Positions 28,208 through 38,205 of a stretch of DNA of 64,000 nucleotides are shown piece after piece. A model generated the notes under the pieces. That model searched no databases and was not told the DNA's origin. It was given only the letters and a program-made list of their open reading frames with translations. Within the stretch, counting starts at the first letter, position 1, and each line of letters starts with the position of its first letter. Source of the DNA: JAJRVM01 sp963700515 (lineage in GTDB: Bacteria > Planctomycetota > Planctomycetia > Pirellulales > Pirellulaceae); contig CAVOXY010000014.1 of NCBI GenBank assembly GCA_963700515.1, forward strand, positions 1-64,000. Reading direction: 5' to 3'. A program made the position numbers and the translations under genes.

Positions 28208-28443
28208 GGCCGTCCTCAAAAATAGACTCGCTCGATGCTGGGGATCTATATCCGAGCCAACTCGAAATCGACAGCACGACAATTCACAATTATTCGGAAT
28301 TCGGCTTGCGCAACATATCGAGTTCCACGCCGGATTCTGGTGTGCCGGCGCTCGCCTGCCAGCCTCATGCGACTGCCGACTTTATACGTGGCGAGCTTGT
28401 CACACCCTACAGGATTTCCCAATCGGCTGAAATGATACTTAAT

Positions 28444-30145
28444 CTACTGCTTGGCTACGTCTCGCAATGCCAATTCATAGCAGGCCGCTTCCACGGCATT
28501 GCGGACCAGCAGATATGAACCGTAGAGGGTGAGGTTGTTCCAGGTCTGATCCGACAGCGGAGTGAATCGCCCAAGTTCCACCAGTTCTTTCGGATTCGGC
28601 TCCACCATCACCACTTCACCCGACTCGGCCTGCACCAGTATCACGTCACCGACAGCCAGGATCTGACCGTGTCCAAAGCTTCCCCGCCGGCGGTCCTTCC
28701 AGCAGGATTCTCCGTCGTCGAGCGTCACGCACTCGAGGATGCCATCAGATAGCCCGAAAATGAAATCATTCAGAACGACCACATTTGTGAACTTGGTCTT
28801 CAACACGCGGTTCTTATACCAGACCCGGTTGGCCTGCAGTGTTTTTTCGTCCACCGGAGTAAGTTGAATCAACTCGGCGCCGATCCCATAGTCCTTGGAC
28901 AACAACACGCGATCGCCCGGCAGGATCACTCCCTGCGAGACACTCGCCCGGGCGTAGCTCTCACCGGGCCAGGGATACGACCAGATGACGCTGCCGTCGT
29001 CCGGGCGATGCCCCGACACAGTTTTCTCATTAACGATGACAATCTGTCGCATACCACACAGGGTTCCGAGCGCCGGGGATGCGTAGCTGGCCTGTTGATC
29101 GCCCCCTTTCCACCGCATCTCACCCGTTTTCTTGTCATAGGCAATGAGACTGAAACAACTCTCCGCCGGCAGGGCCACCCAAGGGAACGACGACCAGATC
29201 GTCCACGATCAAGGGCGAGGCGGAGCGCCCCCAGGAGATGCCCTTCGATTCCTGCTCGACGGCCACTCCGCCACGTTGCAGGATGTCGTCCCGCCACAGC
29301 AGGTTGCCGTTCGCTCCGTCAAGACACCGGAGGATGCCCGTGGCCCCCAGAGCGTACACCAGACCTTCGTCGATGGTGGGCGTGCAGCGCGGACCGATGC
29401 CGCCTGCCAACGTTGCGTGACGAGTGGTCTCGCCGTGTGACCAAAGAGCCTGCCCTGACTCCACCGCCGAGCAGGTCACCAGTTCGTCGGGACCCCGCTG
29501 CTCCATGGTGACGGCGTAACCGTTGACCACACTGAAACCTGACCAACCCGCACCGATCGGATGACGCCACACTTCCCGCGGCGGCGAGGCCTTCCAGTCG
29601 CGATTCAGAAGTACGTCGGACAGATAGAGGTCTCGGTGCGGACCGAGGAACTGCGGGAAGTCGATGGGGGTGGTCGTGACCAGGTCCACTTTTTTCGAGT
29701 TGTCGGCAACTTGAGGAGCTGGCAGCAGCTCATCGGGCCGGGGCGTCCAGCGCCAACGGAACACGGGCACCAGGCTACCGCTAACATGATCAATGCGCGA
29801 CATGCTGGCCAACACACAGAGCGGCACGACTACCACACCAACGCGAATTAACCGTGTCGGCAGAGGAATGTCGCTCCGTAAGAGGACACGGGCCAACAGC
29901 GCCAGCAAGGCGAAGAAAGAGAGAATCAGCGTCACGATATTGACTGTGGCAAAGTCGCCTGCCGCCGCACGCGAACGCACATAGACAATCCCGCCAAGGC
30001 ACGCCGCAATCACGACGACTAAGCAGAATCGGACCCATTCGCGTATCCGGTGCCGGGACTTATTGCGCAAGACCTTCTGCGGTGGATCGGTAGGTTGCTC
30101 GCTACTGACGAAGTCCGATGGGTCGGGGGAGACATCCGGTGCCAT
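28444..30145 (-). CDS. Membrane-anchored PQQ-type beta-propeller protein, one frameshift
   Basis: The ATG at 30145 has GAGG 8 bases upstream. Residues 1-35 are cytoplasmic and charged. Three hydrophobic helices follow (FCLVVVIAACLGGIVYV, VNIVTLILSFFALLALLARV, RVGVVVVPLCVLASM), then a long PQQ/pyrrolo-quinoline-type propeller: DFPQFLGPHRDLYL, WRHPIGAGWSGFSVVNGYAV, EQRGPDELVTCSAVESGQAL, GLVYALGATGILRCLDGANG, and after a frame change near 29170 IAYDKKTGEMRWKGGDQQ, DDGSVIWSYPWPGE and DGILECVTLDDGESCW. About 565 aa when corrected. This architecture is common in planctomycetes; no PQQ-ligating dehydrogenase residues are evident, so it is probably a structural or binding propeller. Confidence 0.8.
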
Positions 30146-30698
30146 GCTAGTACCTCTAACTCGGCTGCTGGCCGCAAAGCATTAGGAGGAATGGAGTTGT
30201 GAACGACTAAAGGCTTGGAGCAGCGAGAAACGCTCGAGGGAAGGGAGCGAAGTCACGCTCGATGTTTCCCTTGCTCCCGCGTATCACCCCCCCGCGCCGC
30301 GGCCCCGCAGCAGGTCCTATCGCGCCGGCGAGACCGTGTTGCCGCGGCCTCACCGCAATTAAGTACTTACGCCACTGACTAAATATACTTGCGTGCCCAC
30401 CTCCGTCGCTACCGCACGTGGCGGTGCGAACATCCCCGAGTGCGCATCAAGCGTCAAACCCGCCCCCAAATGAAACCCTGTCCGACTGGACACTCGAACG
30501 CATAAACACTCCGGCGATTCGCCGCCGAGACGCTGGGATGACCGTGGGCGAGAAAGCCACTGGCCGACGACCGCCCGTGGGGCACTCTCGATGGGAAGCC
30601 AGGGAGCCCCCCCCGGGAAACCAGACACCTGCGAAAGGGGTGTGGGGCCACAGGTAACGTTGCTCGAGCTTGGACGGGATGGGATCCCGTCCTACACT
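30146..30698. other. Intergenic stretch with a terminal hairpin
   Basis: No gene signature. A perfect hairpin with 9-bp arms (ggacgggat/atcccgtcc, loop ggg) lies at 30672-30692, directly after the stop of the 30699-31943 gene and so in its 3' region. It lacks a T-tract. Confidence 0.55.
30672..30692. repeat. Perfect 9-bp-arm palindrome downstream of a gene
   Basis: Arms ggacgggat and atcccgtcc flank ggg. It sits 7 bases beyond the end of the helical-repeat gene and could protect or terminate its mRNA, but may equally be one of the many dispersed palindromes in this window. Confidence 0.6.
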
Positions 30699-31943
30699 CT
30701 ATTGCTCGCTTTCCGCCGCCTTGTCGCGCTGAGCGGGATCAGATTGACCCGCGGCAGCTTGTTGCGATGGTGCCTGCTGCGACTCGCGACGGAATGCCCT
30801 CCACTTCTTGATGGCTTGCTCGCGTTTCTCGTCGTTCTCGAACGCGAGCGAACCGGTGTTGAAGATCTGCGTCGAGCTGGACCGCAACCGGTCGAAGCCG
30901 AATTCTCTCGGGTCTTGCTTGGTCAAGCGGACCAGCGTGGCCAATGCAATGTCGCGAATCTCCGTGCGATATTTGGCCGTGCCGGCGACCGCCACCGAAC
31001 CGCCATAAGGTGTCGAGTCATCCAGCAGAGGTTCAATCAGTCCTATGTCCGATTCGTCCCCGAACTTGGCATAAGCGAGCATGGCATAGCAGACAAAATA
31101 CGACTGATTCTGCTCATTCACTTCGCCCACGAGTACTTTTTTGGCCGGAATCAGTCCTTTGGGGATGTCATATTTCATAGCCAGGAAAATGGCGTGGTAG
31201 GCGTCCCATCCTTTCGAGTGTTCAATCCAGGTGCCCAGCATGGTCCGCAATAACTCCCGTTGGGAACCAGCCTGAATGGCGCTGTCGAACGTCGGGTAAC
31301 GAAAGTACGATCCGATACTCTGCGACACCATCGCCGGTAGCTCAATGTGTTCGTCATTCAGGATGAAGAGAATCGTGGTGATCGTCCCAAGCGAGATCTG
31401 ATTGGGCTCCCGTCCCACCTGAGCCGATTCCTGCAATTCCACCACACGCTCGGCCAGCGCATCCGACAGTTTCTCGGGAGAACGTTCCAAGGTCACCAGC
31501 AACTGCGGCTCCGCCTGCTGCATTTCGACGAACAAGGCGCGGGCCTCCGGACTACCTCCGGCCTCTTTGTAGAAGCGAGCCCACCCGGGCAGCTGATAGC
31601 TCTCGCTGGCATCGTGTCCTGCGGCAAAGGCCTGGAGTCGACGCTGAAAATCGTTCTCGCGCACGATCTTCAGAGCATGCTGAGAGCGGAAGCTGATCTC
31701 GCGATCTTGGGACTGGACACCTCGCTGGAGCGCGTCAATCGCCTCGACACCCAACTGGACCAATTCGGACATGGCCCGGCTGCGAACCGTAAAACTGGGG
31801 TGCCCCAGCTGTCGGACCAGCTCAGCGGAGTCCTGTACGTCGCGGTGGCCATCGGCCGACGGCGAACCGCCCGCCACCGCAGCGCACGGCTCCATCGCGA
31901 AAAGGAGTCCAAGAGCCAATATTGTCGCCAGCACCCGACCCAT
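30699..31943 (-). CDS. Secreted HEAT-like helical-repeat protein
   Basis: Intact, 414 aa. The start at 31943 has ggaggg six bases upstream and opens with a signal peptide (MGRVLATILALGLLFAMEP). Residues about 40-100 contain HEAT-like helices (ELVRQLGHPSFTVRSRAMSE, LVQLGVEAIDALQRGVQSQD, REISFRSQHALKIVRE), a pattern often seen in exported planctomycete proteins. The middle is mainly helical and unrecognised. The C-terminus is Gln/Ala/Ser-rich (SQQAPSQQAAAGQSDPAQRD). No enzyme motif is seen; a scaffold role is plausible but unproven. Confidence 0.7.
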   Translation of the reverse strand: MGRVLATILALGLLFAMEPCAAVAGGSPSADGHRDVQDSAELVRQLGHPSFTVRSRAMSELVQLGVEAIDALQRGVQSQDREISFRSQHALKIVRENDFQRRLQAFAAGHDASESYQLPGWARFYKEAGGSPEARALFVEMQQAEPQLLVTLERSPEKLSDALAERVVELQESAQVGREPNQISLGTITTILFILNDEHIELPAMVSQSIGSYFRYPTFDSAIQAGSQRELLRTMLGTWIEHSKGWDAYHAIFLAMKYDIPKGLIPAKKVLVGEVNEQNQSYFVCYAMLAYAKFGDESDIGLIEPLLDDSTPYGGSVAVAGTAKYRTEIRDIALATLVRLTKQDPREFGFDRLRSSSTQIFNTGSLAFENDEKREQAIKKWRAFRRESQQAPSQQAAAGQSDPAQRDKAAESEQ

Positions 31944-32411
31944 GCGATTCCCTCCATTGCATCTGAGAACGAGGTCCTCTGTATTCTAGGCGATGGCCAA
32001 GCCAAGCGTCCAGAAACGGCGCTCATCAACCCCCCGCTGGTGACGTCTTTGACGGTTTCGAGGGCCGGAATCACCGGTTGGGGAAATCGGGGGACCCTCG
32101 TCGAGTTGGAGGGTCGGGGGGAGCGGTGCGTCGTCCGGCCGCGATTCTCGCCGGACCGTGCCCGTTGCCTCGCCGACCCTCGCTGACTAAAATGCCCGCA
32201 CTAAGGGATTTGCGGCCGCTTGCAGCCTTAACTGCTAAAGAGCCATCCCCGCCGTAACCGAATTTGTCGGGTTGTCTCTCCAGGTGGGTGAACTCGCATT
32301 GGTGCAACGACCGCCACTTGGCTTGTCCTGTTGCGGGGCGGCTTTTTTTGCCGCTGTGACCATGCTGCATCTCTCCCAACAATCCATTCATTGTGGAGTG
32401 ACACGTCAATC
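31944..32411. other. Intergenic stretch between divergent genes
   Basis: About 470 bases separate the divergent helical-repeat and cystathionine synthase-like genes. A GC-rich segment near 32335-32355 reads gcggctttttttgccgc, a stem with the T-run in its loop, so it is not a canonical terminator. I checked for a SAM or cobalamin riboswitch core before the PLP gene and did not find a convincing match. Confidence 0.5.
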
Positions 32412-33632
32412 ATGGCCCAAACCGACTCGGAAACGAATCAGCAGCAGGAACTGCCATCCAACTGCGGCCCATCTACCTTGGCCGTCCATGCAGGCGAAGA
32501 CCGCCAGAAGCTCGGCAACTCGATCACGGACCCCATTGTCTGTGCCGCCACGTATACGTTTGCCAACACACAGTCCCTGATCGACTTTGTCGAACAGGAT
32601 TTGCCGCGCCATGAGTATGGGCGTTACGGGAACCCGGGAGAACGAGTCGTCGAACGCAAGCTGGCGGCACTCGATGCGGGCGAAGAGGCGATCCTCTTTG
32701 CCACCGGCATGGCGGCGTTTGTCGGCTTGTTGATGGCCAAGCTCAACGCCGGCGATGAAGTCATCTTCTTTGATGAGTGCTACCACCGCAGTCGCGAATT
32801 CTGCGTGAAACATCTGTCGCGATTCGGCGTCGTGACCCGGCAGGTAAAAGCCTGTGATTACGATGCGATGGAGGCACAGATCACGCCACAGACCAAACTG
32901 CTCATTAGTGAGTCACCCACAAATCCGCACCTGAGTATCGTGGATCTAGAACGTTTCGTCGACGTCGGGCGCCGTCACCGTGTGGAAACGCTGATTGACG
33001 CGACTCTTGCTACGCCCTACAACGTGCAGCCTATTCGCTTCGGAGTCGACTACGTGCTCCACTCGGCCACGAAGTACCTGGCTGGGCACAATGACTTACT
33101 GGCCGGCGTCCTGGTCGGCTCTCGTGAAACACTCGAACCGGTACGCAAACTGCGCGGGATCATGGGTAGTATCAATTCGCCGCACAACTTCTATCTCCTG
33201 CAACGCGGGTTGAAGACCTTCGAACTGCGGATGCAGCGTCACAACGAGAACGGGCAGGCGGTCGCCGAGTTCCTCAACGGACATCCACGTGTTGAAAAGG
33301 TCCTCTACCCCGGCTTGCCCGCGCACCCGTACCACGACGTGGCTCGCCGCACGATGCGTGGATTTGGCGGCTTGATCACGTTCCTGGTCAAGGATGCCGA
33401 CTGGCGTCAAGCTGCCAAGATCGTTGATGCGGTCAAGCTGCCACGGATCGGTCCAAGCCTGGGAGGTGTGGAATCGTTGATCGAGCAACCGCTGGTGATG
33501 AGCTACCACGAATTCTCGCCCGAAGATCGCCGACGATTCGGTATCACCGATAACATGATCCGACTCTCCTGCGGCATCGAAGACACGCAGGACCTGATCG
33601 ACGACTTGCGACAAGCGTTGGAGCAGCGGTGA
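32412..33632 (+). CDS. Cystathionine gamma-synthase/lyase family PLP enzyme (paralogue 1)
   Basis: Intact, about 406 aa from the ATG at 32412 (MAQTDSETNQQQ). Fold-type I PLP enzyme of the Cys/Met metabolism family: STLAVHAGEDRQKLGNSITD, YGRYGNPGERVVERKLAALD, EEAILFATGMAAFVGLLMAK, SESPTNPHLSIVDLERFVD, and the Schiff-base Lys in LHSATKYLAGHNDLLAG. The C-terminus has GPSLGGVESLIEQPLVMSYH and IRLSCGIEDTQDLIDDL. Two signature positions are unusual: the SRxxNPT loop is GRYGNPGE, and the DxYGGTxR loop is DECYHRSREF. The substrate may therefore differ from cystathionine. Paralogue 2 follows 620 bases downstream on the same strand. Confidence 0.85.
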   Translation: MAQTDSETNQQQELPSNCGPSTLAVHAGEDRQKLGNSITDPIVCAATYTFANTQSLIDFVEQDLPRHEYGRYGNPGERVVERKLAALDAGEEAILFATGMAAFVGLLMAKLNAGDEVIFFDECYHRSREFCVKHLSRFGVVTRQVKACDYDAMEAQITPQTKLLISESPTNPHLSIVDLERFVDVGRRHRVETLIDATLATPYNVQPIRFGVDYVLHSATKYLAGHNDLLAGVLVGSRETLEPVRKLRGIMGSINSPHNFYLLQRGLKTFELRMQRHNENGQAVAEFLNGHPRVEKVLYPGLPAHPYHDVARRTMRGFGGLITFLVKDADWRQAAKIVDAVKLPRIGPSLGGVESLIEQPLVMSYHEFSPEDRRRFGITDNMIRLSCGIEDTQDLIDDLRQALEQR

Positions 33633-34251
33633 GGGGAGCGGAGACGGAGGGGTGGAGTGGTGGAAAGCGGGCGCGGGAGAAGGATTGGGAAATACGTAAC
33701 ACTTTAGCCGTGTGCAGTGCACGGTGCCTTTGTTTTCACCAGGTAAGGCGTGCCAGGGGGTAAACCGACCGGAATAGCGAATGGTGAATGATGAATGGTG
33801 AATAATTAACGACGGGAAGGTGGATGAGAAAGCCAATCATCGGGGCGTTCCACTGCAGTGCAAGAACAGAAAAAGGGCGAATCGCGAACCGTCAATTATT
33901 CACCATTCCCCATTCACCATTCCCCATTAGCGATTGACTTGGGAGCCATGCATCGTGCATCCGGTACCGTCAGCTCAGAGATCTTCCTCGGTTTCTTTGC
34001 TGTCCTTACTGCCAACGGCTAGACAATTACGGAAATACTTTAACGCGGTCGCTGGAGGAAACGAAGAAAGGGACGTGGGCTGGGGGTGCTCACTTGGGTC
34101 GACTCACTTGGACAGCGGGAAGAATTCTGAAGTTATGTCATTCGAATTCGTTCTTATTTCGCATTCAGGTTTTCGGATTTCGGAGTTGTAACATGCACGC
34201 GCCGTATGCGCATGCCATGGGCCAAGACGTTACATGGGGCGGTCGGCAACG
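33633..34251. other. Intergenic stretch with a long inverted repeat
   Basis: Contains gaatggtgaatgatgaatgg and continuation (33776-33812), and its near reverse complement tcaattattcaccattcccc (33892-33911), followed by further cattcaccattccccat copies to 33930. The two arms could pair around a loop of about 80 bases. No gene is seen. Confidence 0.6.
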
Positions 34252-35391
34252 ATGAAGTTTCGCACACGAGCAATTCATGTCGGTAACGAGCGAGACCCGC
34301 AGACGGGTGCGGTCGTGCCGCCCATTCACGTGGCATCGACCTTTGTGCAGCCCGGAGCAGGGGAGTGGGGTGCATTCGATTATTCACGGAGCGGAAATCC
34401 CACGCGCAAGAATGTGGAGCAGACTCTGGCCAGTTTGGAGTCGGGTAGCGGTGCCTTGGCGTTTTCGTCGGGCATGGCGGCCATCCATTGTGCCACCATG
34501 CTGCTGCACGCAGGCGATCACATTCTAGCCAGCAACGATATCTACGGCGGTACGTACCGCTTGCTGCACAAAATTGTCGACCGGGCCGGAATTGTTGTCT
34601 CGCTCCACGACAGCACCGATGCCGACTCGTTTGCCCGGCAGATAACGCCCCACACACGACTGGTGTGGATCGAGAGTCCCGGTAACCCGCGCATGTCGAT
34701 CACCGATATCGCCTGTTGCGCTGACCTGGCTCACCGGCATGGCGCGCTGCTGGGTGTCGATAACACATTCGCCACGCCTTCGCTCACCCGACCGCTGGAA
34801 CTCGGGGCCGACATCGTCATGCATTCCGCCACAAAGTATCTGGGCGGGCACAGCGACTTGCTCGGCGGCGCACTGGTCGTGCGGGACGAGGAGCTGTTTA
34901 AGCAGCTCTATTTCATTCAGAATGCAACCGGCGCGGTATTGAGTCCCTTCGATGCATTCCTTCTCAGTCGCGGCCTCAAGACACTGGATCTGCGCATCCG
35001 CGCTCAAAGCGCAACCGCACTGCAGCTGGCCCAGTGGTTGGCGGCGGACCCGCGCGTCGCACGCGTTCTCTATCCGGGCCTGCCCACGCACCCCGGGCAC
35101 AGATTGGCCGCGAAGCAGATGAGCGGCGTGTTTGGGGCGATGCTCAGCTTCGAAACCAACGGCGACTTCGCGGCGGCCAAACGCGTGGTGCAAGCAACGC
35201 AACTGTTTCAACTAGCCGTGAGTCTGGGGGCTGTGGAATCGCTCATTGAGCAGCCGGCTGCCATGTCCCATGCCAGCTACGATGCGGCGGACCGAGCCCG
35301 TCATGGCATTGCTGACGGGCTGATTCGCCTGTCCGTTGGGTTGGAAGATTTCACGGATTTACGCGAAGATCTCGACCAGGCGCTCGGATAG
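34252..35391 (+). CDS. Cystathionine gamma-synthase/lyase family PLP enzyme (paralogue 2)
   Basis: Intact, about 379 aa from the ATG at 34252 (MKFRTRAIHVGNERDPQTGA); an in-frame ATG at 34234 is possible. It carries canonical family motifs: AVVPPIHVASTFVQPG, FDYSRSGNPTRKNVEQTLAS, GALAFSSGMAAIHCATMLL, ASNDIYGGTYRLLHKI, WIESPGNPRMSITDIA, the PLP Lys in MHSATKYLGGHSDLLGG, and LGAVESLIEQPAAMSHASY. This is the standard MetB/MccB/MetC-type signature, fitting cystathionine gamma-lyase or synthase in trans-sulfuration. The precise reaction cannot be separated by motif alone. Compared with paralogue 1 it keeps the YSRxxNPT and DIYGGTYR loops. Confidence 0.88.
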   Translation: MKFRTRAIHVGNERDPQTGAVVPPIHVASTFVQPGAGEWGAFDYSRSGNPTRKNVEQTLASLESGSGALAFSSGMAAIHCATMLLHAGDHILASNDIYGGTYRLLHKIVDRAGIVVSLHDSTDADSFARQITPHTRLVWIESPGNPRMSITDIACCADLAHRHGALLGVDNTFATPSLTRPLELGADIVMHSATKYLGGHSDLLGGALVVRDEELFKQLYFIQNATGAVLSPFDAFLLSRGLKTLDLRIRAQSATALQLAQWLAADPRVARVLYPGLPTHPGHRLAAKQMSGVFGAMLSFETNGDFAAAKRVVQATQLFQLAVSLGAVESLIEQPAAMSHASYDAADRARHGIADGLIRLSVGLEDFTDLREDLDQALG

Positions 35392-35505
35392 AACCGGACA
35401 CAAGTGGAGTCTTGCTCGGATCGATCGGCGTGCCGTGCGCGCAGGGCGTCGACAAACGGATTCCCAGCGGAACGGCGCCGAGGTTGCAGCCCAGACTGTG
35501 CATGT

Positions 35506-36255
35506 CTACCGCAGCGGATTCAAAGACGGCACGATCGGTCGCGCAGGGGCTTCCTCCGCGCTGACTTGACGTACGACCGAACCCGTTGTGGGGGCCAAGG
35601 GAGCCAACGAACGCAACGTTGCTGAAGCAGATGTCGATTCATCCTGCCGGGCCACGCGATCCGGTGCACGCTTGCTCACCACGCGATGGGCGGACGCGGG
35701 TCGGGTACGCGGTGTCGAGCGTCCGGCCCCTTGCCGTGCGCGAGCTTGCGTCGGTTCCATGGTTGATTCCGGTACCGACGGCATCTCCTGTTCGACGGCC
35801 GGCGTCGGCTCCATCGGCACTCCTTCCGGATACCCTTGCATCTCGATCATCTCTTCTCCCATCATGCCGTTTGGACCGCACGTTGGACATTTCGAGTTGA
35901 CCGGTCCGCAACAGCAGCGGTGGTGTGACCAGAGGGGGAGAATGTGCGAGTAGTAGGCGACCGGCAACAGGCACTTCTTGTCGAAGGTGCTGCGCTGTAG
36001 TGCCGCTTTGTAGATCTGGTGTCGCGCGTCGCACCCAGTATGGCCAGGAATAATTCCTGCCAGAGCACTCCGCAGGCTCTGTGTGACACTGGGCAACAGC
36101 GAGTTGCAGCAGGCTCCCCCGCCGTACCCCTGACAGGCCTGGCACTCCTGGCAACCGCAGCGAGATCCGGCGGCACTGTGTGCGGTTTGGGCTCGCAAGG
36201 AGGTTGTCCCGAGTAGCATGACGGAGACGATCAGGGCCGTGCGCACAAGTCGCAT
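35506..36255 (-). CDS. Secreted Cys-rich protein, planctomycete type
   Basis: The start at 36255 (MRLVRTALIVSVMLLGTTSL) is favoured because GGAGG lies 7 bases upstream; the ATG at 36261 is too close. After the signal peptide come Cys clusters: CGCQECQACQGYGGGACC, then HHRCCCGPVNSKCPTCGPNG. The C-terminal 120 residues are disordered-looking, rich in Pro, Glu, Arg and Ser (EGVPMEPTPAVEQEMPSVPE). About 249 aa, intact. Small exported Cys-rich proteins of this kind are frequent in planctomycetes and may be disulfide-crosslinked envelope components, but no family name is assigned. Confidence 0.65.
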   Translation of the reverse strand: MRLVRTALIVSVMLLGTTSLRAQTAHSAAGSRCGCQECQACQGYGGGACCNSLLPSVTQSLRSALAGIIPGHTGCDARHQIYKAALQRSTFDKKCLLPVAYYSHILPLWSHHRCCCGPVNSKCPTCGPNGMMGEEMIEMQGYPEGVPMEPTPAVEQEMPSVPESTMEPTQARARQGAGRSTPRTRPASAHRVVSKRAPDRVARQDESTSASATLRSLAPLAPTTGSVVRQVSAEEAPARPIVPSLNPLR

Positions 36256-37297
36256 TTTCATACCTCCCCTGCGGAGTTGGTCAGCTGTTTTTGCACGGCA
36301 CCATAGCCGCGTTCTGCCCGGTCTCGGCCGCGGCGGCCGTCGAAACGGTCTATTTCCGTTGCGAGCCAGCCCGATGCGAGCTAGCCCAGTAGGAGCTAGC
36401 CCAGTGCGATGTCCGGGTATTCGTTAACAAACATCGAACAGTTAGGCGCCCGTCGACCAATCGTTTCCCAATCATCCGTACACTTTACGCAAAACCCCCA
36501 TACTCCAGTCGCTGCGCGATGCGGAACGAATGCCAGGTGACTCGTGGGAGAGTCACAGCGAACCATCCATCCTAAGTCCGTTCTTCCATCGTCCATCGTC
36601 GTTATTTCTGATTCCCGGGTCAGCCGCAGCGCGGCAAGCAGCCGCAACGGATCACCGCGGCAATGCGATCGTCACCCTACTTCCGGGTAGTCGACGGGAT
36701 GGCGTTACGGCTGCGGCGGGCCGTTTTCTCGTGGATCGTCCGCCTTGTGGTTTTGCTTGGCTTCGCCCACGCGTTGACCACTGCCGGCGGCCATCGTGTC
36801 ACCTCCGCACCGATTAACCGCTGTGGCGACACCCGCTTGTAAACGGGGCAGGGCCACGGTCTAATCGGTGCGGATCGTGACTGGGACTCCAACCTTTGGG
36901 TGGCGGGAACGTGGACCGCTGGAGCCTCAATCCGACCCCGCCTGATCGTGGTCGTCTTGCGAACAAGGACCGGCAAACGCTCCGCATTGCCCTGGATCTT
37001 GTTCGATACCAGGATCTTGCTCGATGGACCGTGGGAAAGCGTGTCATCGACGTGGCCGGCCCGCAGGGGCATGGCACGTCAGCGGGCCCCACCCTCCAGG
37101 TGTTCCCCCGTTTCAAGGGTTGCCCGGGTCAGGGTCTGTCAGGGAGAGCCGCGGTGCGGATGGTGTCAAGCGTCTGTGGGAGCCATCTGCACACCCAGGT
37201 CATTCCACGATCGTGAAGTTGGTGCGTGAGCACCGCACGCAGGGGCAGAAGTGCCCGTGTGACGTGAACCGGTACCTTGTCGGGAGATTGACAACAA
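36256..37297. other. Long intergenic stretch, no supported gene
   Basis: Over 1 kb between divergent genes. Overlapping open frames on both strands carry no recognisable motif. A short tandem word gagctagcccagt recurs near 36380-36411. The region upstream of 37298 presumably holds the promoter of the nagB cluster, but I could not identify it. Confidence 0.45.
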
Positions 37298-38080
37298 ATG
37301 GAAGTCATCATCAAGCAAACGTATGAAGAGATGAGCCGCGTGGCCGCTCAAGAGGTGGCGCGCCTGCTCAACACGAAACCGAACGCCGTCTTGGGAATGG
37401 CCACCGGTTCCACGCCACTTGGTTTGTACCAGGAGCTGGTGCGCATGCACCGCGAAGAAGGATTGGATTTCTCCCAGGTGACGACGTTCAATCTGGATGA
37501 GTATGTGGGCGTGGCTCCGAACCATCCGCAGAGCTACCACTACTTCATGCACGAGAATTTCTTCAAGCATGTGAATGTTCCGAAGCAGAACATATACATT
37601 CCGTCGGGGAACACCAGCAATTACCCGGCGTTCTGCGCCTGGTTCGAACAGCGGATCGAGGAGAGTGGCGGCATCGATATCCAGATTCTGGGGATTGGCT
37701 CGGACGGCCACGTGGCCTTTAACGAACCGGGCAGTTCCCTCACTTCCCGCACGCGACTCAAGACGCTCGCCAAGCAGACGATCGACGACAATGCGCGTTT
37801 CTTTGAGCGGGCTGACGATGTCCCGATCTACGCGATCACGATGGGAGTTGGCACGATTCTGGAAGCCCGCGAGTTACTGCTGCTGGCCAATGGCGCGAAT
37901 AAAGCGTGGGCCGTCGCCGCGGCAGTCGAAGGCCCGGTGACGGGCATGGTCACAGCCAGTGCTTTGCAGATGCACCCCAACGCCAAAGTCTTCGTGGATG
38001 ATCCAGCAGCAAGTCAGCTGAAAATGCGCGAGTATTACGACTGGATCGAAGAACATCGTCCCGGCGCACCGCGCTACTGA
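37298..38080 (+). CDS. nagB: Glucosamine-6-phosphate deaminase
   Basis: Intact, 260 aa, close to the usual NagB length. Family motifs in order: NAVLGMATGSTPLGLYQELV (phosphate loop), TTFNLDEYVGVAPNHPQSYH (catalytic Asp in NLDEY), LGIGSDGHVAFNEPGSSLTS (catalytic Asp/His/Glu), and AITMGVGTILEARELLLLA. It converts glucosamine-6-phosphate to fructose-6-phosphate and ammonium in the cytoplasm, feeding amino sugars from chitin or peptidoglycan turnover into glycolysis. First gene of a plus-strand run leading to pta and ackA; the 125-bp gap to pta leaves room for a separate promoter. Confidence 0.95.
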   Translation: MEVIIKQTYEEMSRVAAQEVARLLNTKPNAVLGMATGSTPLGLYQELVRMHREEGLDFSQVTTFNLDEYVGVAPNHPQSYHYFMHENFFKHVNVPKQNIYIPSGNTSNYPAFCAWFEQRIEESGGIDIQILGIGSDGHVAFNEPGSSLTSRTRLKTLAKQTIDDNARFFERADDVPIYAITMGVGTILEARELLLLANGANKAWAVAAAVEGPVTGMVTASALQMHPNAKVFVDDPAASQLKMREYYDWIEEHRPGAPRY

Positions 38081-38205
38081 TACGGCACTACTGATACGGC
38101 AGGATGTGTGACACGTGACGGCTGATGACTGAAAAAGGCTGCTTGCTGGTCGGGTAACGCCCGGCGTGTGGCCATCGTTCCTGAGCACATTCTGGGGAGC
38201 AAACG

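Noticed and set aside
32335..32357. Rho-independent terminator
   Set aside because: The T-run sits in the loop of the gcggc/gccgc stem rather than after it.
32225..32411. SAM or cobalamin riboswitch before the cystathionine synthase-like gene
   Set aside because: A short gaccgccactt piece recalls a cobalamin element, but the B12 box and paired helices are missing, and no SAM-I, SAM-II or SAH core could be matched.
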